The notes beneath the pieces were generated by a model. The model ran no database searches, was not told the origin of the DNA, and worked only from the letters and a program-made list of their open reading frames with translations. From NCBI GenBank assembly GCA_026626905.1, contig JAPNUX010000003.1, positions 62,001-126,000 of the forward strand: a stretch of 64,000 bases of DNA, in the 5' to 3' direction. This DNA is from Desulfurococcus sp. Lineage in GTDB: Archaea > Thermoproteota > Thermoprotei_A > Sulfolobales > Desulfurococcaceae. This document shows, piece after piece, positions 27,489-34,265 of the stretch; within the stretch, counting starts at the first letter, position 1; each line of letters begins with the position of its first letter. The position numbers were made by a program, and so were the translations under genes.

Positions 27489-28319
27489 TTGGCTCGGATA
27501 ACAGTAAGGGATCTCCTTTCTCTACCATGGGATACTGTTATAGATGTAGTAGCGGGCTTCATTAAGAGCTACGCGGATGAACATGGGGCTGGAAGACTGA
27601 TTGTAGGGTTGAGTGGAGGAGTAGATTCAGCTGTAGTATTAAAGACTGTGGTTGAAGCAGCTGGTGCAGCACGGGCTCTCGCTCTAATACTACCTGACAC
27701 AAGGGTGACACCAGCCGGCGACGTCGAGGATGCTGTAAGACTTGCAGAAGACCTCGGTGTGGAGTACATTGTCATACCAATTGATAGAGTAGTTGACTCC
27801 TACAGCGTGATACCAGGGTTTACTCTAAGCGATAAGCTACCAGTAGGGAATCTTAGAGCTAGGATTAGAATGACTATACTCTACTACTATGCTAACAAGC
27901 TGAATGGCCTGGTTGTCGGTGCAGGCGATAGAAGCGAGCTCCTCCTCGGCTACTTCACGAAGCATGGTGATGGCGGCGTGGATATACAGCCGCTGGCATG
28001 CCTCTACAAGACTCAGGTGAGAGAGCTTGCTAGACGCATCGGGATCCCTGATGCTATCACGAGTAAGCCCAGTTCACCTAGGCTTTGGGAGGGCCAGCTA
28101 GCTGAAGAAGAGTTAGGGTTGAGCTATGAGGCAGTAGACCTAGTATTCTACTCGCTTATAGATAGAGGGCTCAGCCTAGAGGAGGCTGTAGAGGCGACAG
28201 GACTACCCTTAACAGTCTTCCAGAGGGTACTAGATCTCCACAGGAGGAGCCGGCATAAGAGGAGTATTCCCCCGATGCCGCGCCTCCCCTGGCTCCCTGA
28301 GCCTATTAGAGAGATTTAA
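27489..28319 (+). CDS. nadE: NAD synthetase, ammonia-dependent
   Basis: 276-residue N-type ATP pyrophosphatase that amidates nicotinate adenine dinucleotide. The PP-loop is VGLSGGVDSAVV (39-50), and GAGDRSELLLGYFTKHGDGG is the substrate-binding loop. There is no glutaminase domain, so ammonia is the likely donor. The TTG start follows GGTGG by 6 nt. It overlaps the convergent gene at 28306 by 14 bp. Confidence 0.95.
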   Translation: MARITVRDLLSLPWDTVIDVVAGFIKSYADEHGAGRLIVGLSGGVDSAVVLKTVVEAAGAARALALILPDTRVTPAGDVEDAVRLAEDLGVEYIVIPIDRVVDSYSVIPGFTLSDKLPVGNLRARIRMTILYYYANKLNGLVVGAGDRSELLLGYFTKHGDGGVDIQPLACLYKTQVRELARRIGIPDAITSKPSSPRLWEGQLAEEELGLSYEAVDLVFYSLIDRGLSLEEAVEATGLPLTVFQRVLDLHRRSRHKRSIPPMPRLPWLPEPIREI

Positions 28320-28737
28320 TCTTGATCACCGTGGTAAAGGCCTTCCTGGAGACTTCTAGTGAGGGGTTTTCTAGAGCTGCTGTAAGGTTTAAGGGGTGTA
28401 GAGTCAGGTTTACTACTACTCTAGCGTTATCAAGCTCTAGGAGGGCTTCACTAGACTTCAGTCTTCTGCCTCCTGCTAGCACTAGCAGGGAGCCTGGTGT
28501 CTCATGGATTGATATAGACTTTACTAGACTGCCTGGATTAAACCCGCCCTCTACGAAAACCCATTCATCCTCAATGAATACTCCTACCTCCCCACTAGCG
28601 TCGAGGAAGCCTTCAACTTTCTCCCTGGAGAGGAGTAGTCTACCGGTGAAAACTCCTTTGAAAACCATTTGGGTGGCAGAGTAAGCTTTCCCTTCAACCT
28701 CAATGATGTTGTTCTTCAGCTTAATGCGGGCTACCAC
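28306..28737 (-). CDS. Hypothetical protein
   Basis: 143 residues, beta-rich, with alternating hydrophobic strands and many short acidic turns (FIEDEWVFVEGGFNPG). It has no signal peptide and no motif I recognise. The overlap with the nadE 3' end and codon use like its neighbours support a real gene. Confidence 0.5.
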   Translation of the reverse strand: MVARIKLKNNIIEVEGKAYSATQMVFKGVFTGRLLLSREKVEGFLDASGEVGVFIEDEWVFVEGGFNPGSLVKSISIHETPGSLLVLAGGRRLKSSEALLELDNARVVVNLTLHPLNLTAALENPSLEVSRKAFTTVIKIKSL

Positions 28738-28824
28738 TGTTTACACCTGAGGATCCAGTTAAACCCTTATGAGGAACTCCAGCTTTAAAAACTATTAGTG
28801 GAGCCCGGGGTATCCGGGGCTCTT

Positions 28825-29364
28825 CTACTCAGATCTCCCTGAGACAACTCTAGCAATAGTATAGGCTAGCATCCCGTAGATGGCACCGCTTAATGCTATA
28901 GCGGAGACCACTATGACGGCTTCACGAGCCGGGTATATATCGCCGAAGAGGAGTGCGTCCAGGGTGAACGCTGGTATAGCTGGCAGAGCCCCAGCGATTG
29001 CAGCTTGCAGTAGACTATACTTCCTGTAGAAGAATAACGTGTAGGATGCTTCACTGAAGACTCCCTGCGCTACACCGTAGATAGCGTTAGTTAACCCGCC
29101 TGGCGTCGGTATAATGGATTCTAGGAGAGCTGGCAGGAATTCTCCTAGCAGCGCGCTTCCAGGCTTACGTATTAGTGAGGCTGCAAGTGGAGCCGGCATA
29201 AACCATAACCCGTAGGTTACAAGCCTTGCAACTACAGGACCGCCTACAGCTTTTACAGCATAGTATACATCCCACCACACGTAGAAGAGCACACTGAACA
29301 CAGCTGCTGTAACACCTAGCACAAGTATATCGATTAACGTGTATCTCGGGCGGCTTTGACTCAT
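28825..29364 (-). CDS. ECF transporter substrate-binding (S) component, YkoE/ThiW-like
   Basis: 179 residues with five to six transmembrane helices. The pattern of an aromatic WWDVYY after helix 1 and a Gly-rich FLPALLESIIPTPGG loop resembles S components for thiamine or its hydroxymethylpyrimidine precursor. The energy-coupling ATPases and T protein are not in the window. The thiamine assignment is inference, helped by the thiamine-precursor operon at 50.7-54.5 kb. No TPP riboswitch was seen. Confidence 0.65.
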   Translation of the reverse strand: MSQSRPRYTLIDILVLGVTAAVFSVLFYVWWDVYYAVKAVGGPVVARLVTYGLWFMPAPLAASLIRKPGSALLGEFLPALLESIIPTPGGLTNAIYGVAQGVFSEASYTLFFYRKYSLLQAAIAGALPAIPAFTLDALLFGDIYPAREAVIVVSAIALSGAIYGMLAYTIARVVSGRSE

Positions 29365-29499
29365 AATCCAGCACCCTTAACTACTTCATGTATAACAGGG
29401 TTATATAAAATCTGAATAACTCGGTTATCGTTGACTTGAGCAAGCTTAAACTAGGAGGTTGCATTAAAATCCCAGAGAAAAAGCTATTGGTGTAAGCTC

Positions 29500-30345
29500 A
29501 TGTTGTTTAGTGATGCACACCTCCATACAAACCCTGTGAGAGGCTTAGGCGCTGGCAGGATAGCGGAGAGATTCCGCAGGGAGGGCGGGTGGTTTGTAGC
29601 ACTTGTCGCTCTACCACCATACCACTACGGGGTGAGCGAGCCGAGCGTGGAATCCTACATAAAGGTTCTTGAAGTCCTCAACAGGGAGGCAGAGGCGTTC
29701 AGAGAGCACGGGTTGAAGGTGGCTAGATTAATGGGGTTTCATCCAGCTGAAGTAGACGAGTACTATAGGCGCGGGCTCGACGGGAGGAGGATCTACGAGC
29801 TGGCTGCAGGAGTCTTAAAGCTGATTAGAGATGCACTGGGGAGAGGCTTACTAGACGGTGTAGGCGAGGTGGGCAGGCAGCACTACAGTACTAGTGTTGA
29901 GAGAATAGTGCTGTCAGAGGTGATCATGATGGAGGCTTTAGAGGCTGCTAGAGACTACGATGCAGTCATCCACCTACACCTCGAGCAGGCTGGATGGATT
30001 ACAGCATTCTCTATTAGCAGGCTGGCTAAAGCACTCAAGAGTAGTAGTGGGAGGATAGTGCTGCATCATGCAGGCATGGATACAGTTCTCTCAGCTGAAG
30101 AATATGGTTTAAGCTACACTATACCAGTGAAGAACTTCAGCGAGAAGCTCGCCTCGAAGAAGCCGCTTAATGCTACAGTAGAATCAGACTTCATCGATGA
30201 CCCAGCTAGGCCTGGCGTGGCAGCATACCCCTGGGAGATCCCGAAGGTTATCAGAAGGCACTTGGAGAACGGTGTCTTCGACGAGGAGTACGCGTACAGG
30301 ATTATGGTTGACAACATAGCAAGACTCTACGATGTAGCACCGTGA
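29500..30345 (+). CDS. TatD-like metal-dependent hydrolase
   Basis: 281-residue amidohydrolase-fold protein. The first metal-binding motif is DAHLHTN (5-11), and further ligands are E in GVGEVGRQHY, H in VIHLHLEQAG, H in IVLHHAG and D in ESDFIDD. This set matches TatD-type nucleases or hydrolases in archaea. The stop overlaps the start region of the zinc-binding gene at 30342-30369, so they are likely translated from one mRNA. Confidence 0.85.
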   Translation: MLFSDAHLHTNPVRGLGAGRIAERFRREGGWFVALVALPPYHYGVSEPSVESYIKVLEVLNREAEAFREHGLKVARLMGFHPAEVDEYYRRGLDGRRIYELAAGVLKLIRDALGRGLLDGVGEVGRQHYSTSVERIVLSEVIMMEALEAARDYDAVIHLHLEQAGWITAFSISRLAKALKSSSGRIVLHHAGMDTVLSAEEYGLSYTIPVKNFSEKLASKKPLNATVESDFIDDPARPGVAAYPWEIPKVIRRHLENGVFDEEYAYRIMVDNIARLYDVAP

Positions 30346-30368
30346 CAGCTATCAGCTGGGTGCTAGTA

Positions 30369-30656
30369 TTGAAGTGTGAGATCTGCGGTGAAAAAGAGGC
30401 TGTATACAAGTGCAGGCTCTGCGGTAGAGCTGTATGCAGCGACGACTACGATCACGAGAAGAACTTGTGTAGTATATGTAGTGAAGCACTCTGCGAGATC
30501 TGCGGTAGGCAGTTGTCGATCAGCTACTGCAAGATCTGCGGTAGAATAGGATGTGAGGACTGCCTCATCCAGGTGACACCAGTAGAATACGTGTGCAGGG
30601 ACTGCGCCTTAAAACTGGGTTTAACAGCAGGTAGATACCGCTTTAAACTCACTTGA
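30369..30656 (+). CDS. Small multi-zinc-finger protein
   Basis: About 95 residues with a series of CxxC pairs: CEICGE, CRLCGR, CSICSE, CEICGR, CKICGR and CRDC, likely binding three to four zinc ions in a B-box or LIM-like manner. The frame is open from GTG at 30342, but the TTG at 30369 has GGGTG (30358-30362) 6 nt upstream and gives a start right at the first finger. Probable protein-protein or nucleic-acid adaptor. Confidence 0.7.
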   Translation: MKCEICGEKEAVYKCRLCGRAVCSDDYDHEKNLCSICSEALCEICGRQLSISYCKICGRIGCEDCLIQVTPVEYVCRDCALKLGLTAGRYRFKLT

Positions 30657-30696
30657 ATCATAGGCTCTAAGAGTAGAGAGCGAGGTGCTGGAGTAC

Positions 30697-31692
30697 ATGG
30701 TTAAACCAGGGAAGCTACCGTGGAGCACTATGAGCAGCCTGCTCTCACTACTACCCTTCACTGACCCAGACCTCATTGTAGGGCCGGCTCAAGGTGAGGA
30801 TGCCGCTGTAATAAGATTTAGAGACGGCTTCCTCGTAGCCCACGTCGACCCTATAACTACAGGGGTTAGAAGAGCAGGCTACTTGGCTGTACACGTTGCC
30901 GGCAATGATGTAGCTGTGAGAGGAGTGAGACCGAGGTGGTTTATGCCTACTGTACTCCTACCCCCACAGTACAGTGTGAGAGAGATTGAAGAGTTGTTCA
31001 GGGATATGGCTTCAGCTCTAAGCGAGATCAACGGGGTTGTAGTGGGAGGGCATACAGAGGTCACGCCAGGCTTAGAGAGACCTATTATAGTCATGGCTGT
31101 AGCAGGCTACACTACGGGGAGAGTTATCACTACTAGGGATGCAAGAGAAGGCGACTACGTTCTAGTCGTAGGGAGGATTGCTGGCGAAGGCGCTGGAGTC
31201 ATAGCATGGGACTTCGAGGACATGCTCCTCAGGAGAGGAGTGCCGGTAGATGTGGTTGAGAAAGCTAAAGGCTTCATAAGCGAGGTCAGCGTGGTTGAAA
31301 CAGCCCTAGCTATAAAGAACTACGTTAACACTATGCATGATGCAACAGAGGGAGGAGTCCTCCAGGCGATCAGAGAGGTAGCTATAGCAAGCGGAAAGGA
31401 TATCATTGTTGAAAGAGAAAAGTTTACTATTGAAAGAGAGGTTGAAGAGATTGCAGGTAGCATGGGCGTTGACCCCCTTAAGCTACTTAGTAGTGGATGC
31501 ATAGTTGCTACTACACCCCCGGGAAACCTCCTCCGGCTCCTCGGGAAGCTAGAGGAGCTTGGCGTTAAGCACAGTATTGTCGGGTATGTTGTAGAGGGAA
31601 GTGGGCGTGTTATAGTAGAGTCGAAGAGTAAGGGTAGAGAGGTAGTAGACACTGATATAATCGATGAGATTTATAAGCTGTGGTCTCAATGA
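30697..31692 (+). CDS. AIR-synthase-related (HypE/ThiL-like) protein
   Basis: About 330 residues of the PurM/HypE/SelD/ThiL superfamily. A conserved GEDAAV near the N-terminus, DPITTG...NDVAVRGV, GGHTEVTPGL and the glycine-rich MHDATEGGVLQAI are intact. Hydrogenase genes are absent nearby and the HypE C-terminal Cys is missing, so it is not HypE. A kinase-like or synthase-like role is likely but the substrate is unknown. A paralogue sits in the thiamine operon at 52080. Start at ATG 30697 (or GTG 30685). Confidence 0.75.
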   Translation: MVKPGKLPWSTMSSLLSLLPFTDPDLIVGPAQGEDAAVIRFRDGFLVAHVDPITTGVRRAGYLAVHVAGNDVAVRGVRPRWFMPTVLLPPQYSVREIEELFRDMASALSEINGVVVGGHTEVTPGLERPIIVMAVAGYTTGRVITTRDAREGDYVLVVGRIAGEGAGVIAWDFEDMLLRRGVPVDVVEKAKGFISEVSVVETALAIKNYVNTMHDATEGGVLQAIREVAIASGKDIIVEREKFTIEREVEEIAGSMGVDPLKLLSSGCIVATTPPGNLLRLLGKLEELGVKHSIVGYVVEGSGRVIVESKSKGREVVDTDIIDEIYKLWSQ

Positions 31693-31713
31693 GGTTGACA
31701 GCGGTGTGCCGCC

Positions 31714-32232
31714 ATGAGTAGTGCTTTAGCAAGTATTGAGAGAGCAGTGAGAGTACTCAGCGATATATCACAAGGTATTAGGGGCAGGGTTGTCAGAAGC
31801 CGCGAGCTCGATGCTAAAACTATTAATGTTGCATCACAGCTAGCCGGGCTTGTGGAGGGTATTTCAGGAGGCCTTCGCACACTAGAGGGTAAGCTTAAAG
31901 CCAGCGGGAGTGTAGAAGGCGTGTCGAGGATTTCACCCTACACTTACCTTGTAGTAGATGGCGAGAGAGTAATTGTTCTTAGAAGCAGGCCGGAGTACAT
32001 GGTTCTCTCCATCGAGTCCAAGGGGTCCTCCATTAGCATTAAAACCAGGAATTCAGCTATCAGCATTAAACCCGACTCCATATCGATTACTGCTAGAGGC
32101 GTTAGTGTTGAAGTCAACCCGTTCAGCGTAGAAGACTACCAGGTTAAGAGAGAGGAGCTTAGGAACGCTTTGAAGAGTATTGATAGAGTAGTTAACCAGA
32201 GGCTGATACAAGTAGTTGAATGGAAAACATGA
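31714..32232 (+). CDS. Hypothetical protein next to CdvB
   Basis: 172 residues: an N-terminal helical region (about 1-70), a beta-rich middle (YTYLVVDGERVIVLRSRPEY, then repeated SISIK strands at about 107-130) and a C-terminal helix. The repeated I-S-I-K strands suggest a beta-solenoid or sandwich. It is convergent with the CdvB homologue, with a 32-bp gap. I recognise no family. Confidence 0.5.
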   Translation: MSSALASIERAVRVLSDISQGIRGRVVRSRELDAKTINVASQLAGLVEGISGGLRTLEGKLKASGSVEGVSRISPYTYLVVDGERVIVLRSRPEYMVLSIESKGSSISIKTRNSAISIKPDSISITARGVSVEVNPFSVEDYQVKREELRNALKSIDRVVNQRLIQVVEWKT

Positions 32233-32264
32233 GCTAAAAGGAAAAACTAGCTCGAGATGCAGGC

Positions 32265-32888
32265 TTAAGCAGTCTTTGCTGCTTCTCCCTCTGGAACAAC
32301 GCCTCTGGGTAGCTCCGCGAACCTCTCCCTCATCTTCTGCTCTGCTACTATCTTCGCCTCCTCTAGAACCTTCTTTGCCTCGCTGTCTAATCCAGTGCCG
32401 ACATCCATTGTTAGGTCTACTATTCCAGCTCCGACAGCCGCCTCGAGTTCTCTTACAGCGTACTGGAGGTCCACCCAGATGTCGGGTGCTACACCTCTCA
32501 GTATGTTTACAGCTTCCCTTATGACTCCTAGGACTGGCGCTATCTCGTTGATTGCTCCACCATATATTATGAACGTCTCGAGCTTTAAGGCAGCGTGCTC
32601 GAGAGCGTACTGTACTGTTAGTAGCTGCTTGCTGACTTTCCTTATCTCAGCTACCTCTTTAGCATACATCTTAGCTCTCAGCTCATCTTTCCTGGTTAGG
32701 GATTCCACTATCACCTCGAATAGCTCGCGGTCTCTCTCACTCAGCTTATCCAGGTAGTTGTTTATTCTGCCTATAGCAGTTTTAATTCTGTACTGTGCTA
32801 TGATAGCCTTCTTCTCCATTGGATCCTTATCGTTCGTGAATAGCTTTCTCAGCTTATCCCCTATTGTCTCCTCACGCCTGTAGCTCAT
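32265..32888 (-). CDS. cdvB: ESCRT-III (Snf7/CdvB-family) cell-division protein
   Basis: 207 residues of an almost entirely helical Snf7-type protein: a basic N-terminal half (LRKLFTN, RIKTAIGRINNYLDKL) and an acidic C-terminal half, the charge layout that lets ESCRT-III subunits polymerise at the division site. The C-terminal winged helix that binds CdvA is missing, so it corresponds to the short CdvB1/B2 paralogues. The ATG has GGGTG 5 nt upstream, and a TATA box CTTTAAAAAG lies at about 32921-32931. CdvA and CdvC are not in the window. Confidence 0.85.
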   Translation of the reverse strand: MSYRREETIGDKLRKLFTNDKDPMEKKAIIAQYRIKTAIGRINNYLDKLSERDRELFEVIVESLTRKDELRAKMYAKEVAEIRKVSKQLLTVQYALEHAALKLETFIIYGGAINEIAPVLGVIREAVNILRGVAPDIWVDLQYAVRELEAAVGAGIVDLTMDVGTGLDSEAKKVLEEAKIVAEQKMRERFAELPRGVVPEGEAAKTA

Positions 32889-32948
32889 ACGTGCACCCGC
32901 TTAGAATCTCGCTCTAGAATGCTTTTTAAAGCGGAGGGCTAATGGACT

Positions 32949-33004
32949 GCTGTAATCCCAGCCGGCTACCCCTCCTTCTCTGTACTCCGAGGCGGGATTA
33001 CACG
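32949..33004. repeat. Imperfect palindrome between cdvB and a small gene
   Basis: TGTAATCCC (32951-32959) is the exact reverse complement of GGGATTACA (32994-33002). GCC (32961-32963) and GGC (32991-32993) extend the stem to 12 bp around one bulged A, enclosing a 27-nt pyrimidine-rich loop. It lies between two divergent promoters, so it could be an operator or an untranslated RNA hairpin. Confidence 0.5.
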
Positions 33005-33076
33005 TCGTGATGCATGCAGCAGGCTTAATTTTAATAATGGATGCACTATATTGTATCCACTGGTACCCTCAGCTTA

Positions 33077-33385
33077 ATGGTGGTCTACGTGGATGAAGAG
33101 TTGAGAAAATATATTGTGTGCTGGAGTAACTGCACGCTTAGACACATAGAGTCTCTCGCAATGATAGGCTTAGTTGAGAGAGTAGAAGTCGCTGACTGCG
33201 AGAAGAAGGGGTTTAAGAAGCTTGTGGCGAGACTAGTGGATGGAAGTATAGTTGACTCCTCATGCTACTATACTGAGGAGGCTGCACAATCCCTTAGAAT
33301 CATAAACCTGTATATAGGCTTCGCCCGGTCTAGAGGGCAGCTAGGGAAGGTAAAGATTGCTGGAGGCGAGGCTTCACTAGAGTAG
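33077..33385 (+). CDS. Hypothetical small protein
   Basis: 102 residues from ATG 33077 (an ATG at 33041 would add 12). The start is preferred because the TATA-like TTAATTTTAATAA (33026-33037) predicts transcription from about 33058. There are three Cys (CWSNC, DCEKKG) and a mixed alpha/beta pattern. No family recognised. Confidence 0.5.
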   Translation: MVVYVDEELRKYIVCWSNCTLRHIESLAMIGLVERVEVADCEKKGFKKLVARLVDGSIVDSSCYYTEEAAQSLRIINLYIGFARSRGQLGKVKIAGGEASLE

Positions 33386-33466
33386 CAGCCTGCTCAACCC
33401 GTATTCAACGCTCAGTACTCGGAAATATAAGAGTCTTTACCCCTAGCTACATCCGAATGCTGGAGC

Positions 33467-33528
33467 CGGGATGATGAATGGTATTACCGGCGAGCTAGTG
33501 TGATGAGCTGGCCCCACACCTGACACCC
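33467..33528 (+). ncRNA. C/D box guide sRNA, probable 16S rRNA target
   Basis: Box C ATGATGA (33471-33477), C' GTGATGA (33500-33506) and box D CTGA (33520-33523) are all perfect and spaced as in archaeal C/D RNAs; D' (about 33491-33494) is degenerate. The first guide contains TGGTATTACCG (33479-33489), complementary to the universally conserved CGGTAATACCA of the archaeal 16S 530 loop region. This supports an RNA that directs 2'-O-methylation there. The second guide (GCTGGCCCCACAC) has no target I recognise. Confidence 0.6.
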
Positions 33529-33537
33529 AGAGTTCCC

Positions 33538-34200
33538 TTAATTGGCTTCGCTTACTACTACAGGCTTTCCTTTCTTCAATGCTCTTCTAAGAGCCTTCAG
33601 GGAATTCACGTAGGCTTGCAGGCCTATACGGGAGGAGCCGGCTCCCACGAACCCTATTCTGGATAGCTCGCTAACCGCCTCCTCGAGTCCTCCACCTAGA
33701 AGGATGGTTAGAGCCCACCCTGCTCTCTCAACCACTAGGCCTCCATACCTCTCAATACTCTTTAACACGCTGTAGCTTAAAGTACTGTAGGCTACGTACG
33801 CATCGTAGCCGCTGGAGAACGGGAGTAGCAGTGATATAATGTGGTATGCCTCCCCACCCCCCTCCTCGTAGTAGAATGTATTCTTCTTGAAGTACTGTGA
33901 TGCACTGAGTAACGCTACAACAGGGTTTGAGGCTACTACTGAGGCTACTCTCACCCTGACCCTGGCTTCCTCTTCAAGTCTAGCTTGGAATTCAACATGG
34001 ATACCCCTGCTTACAGTATTAGTTAAAGCAATGTATTCACCAGTATTGAGGCTGAAGGCTACGCCTCCATGAGGCTTAAGGATCCTGTTGATAAGCCAGT
34101 TCACCCTGAGATTATATGCTTGAAGGTACCGAGTGCTCACGCTTTTACTAGTGAAGTGGCTCCACGCGTCTTCAAGCCGTATTACCGTGTAGCGCGGCAT
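33538..34200 (-). CDS. GTP cyclohydrolase III-like protein, divergent
   Basis: 220 residues. By eye it follows the two-domain layout of archaeal GTP cyclohydrolase III: GGVAFSLNTGEYIALTN aligns with the family GYVFFTRFDNMIAITN, SGYDAYVAY aligns with the second-domain SAYDTYL, and a C-terminal GAGSSRIGLQA aligns with GIGIGRTAEDA. The second-domain GGDNF catalytic/metal motif is replaced by RAGWAL, so activity is doubtful. The ATG at 34200 is preferred to 34221 because GGGAGG lies 6 nt before it. Confidence 0.5.
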   Translation of the reverse strand: MPRYTVIRLEDAWSHFTSKSVSTRYLQAYNLRVNWLINRILKPHGGVAFSLNTGEYIALTNTVSRGIHVEFQARLEEEARVRVRVASVVASNPVVALLSASQYFKKNTFYYEEGGGEAYHIISLLLPFSSGYDAYVAYSTLSYSVLKSIERYGGLVVERAGWALTILLGGGLEEAVSELSRIGFVGAGSSRIGLQAYVNSLKALRRALKKGKPVVVSEAN

Positions 34201-34265
34201 AAAGCACCTCCCTGCCTGCATAATTAATTAAGCTGCCTTCACTATTATTTTCTCTGGTGCTCTCT

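Noticed and set aside
32949-33004. Resemblance of TGTAATCCCAGC...GAGGCGGG to Alu/SRP RNA sequence
   Set aside because: The segment is only about 55 bp, lacks the SRP S domain and is flanked by ordinary archaeal genes. Chance similarity.
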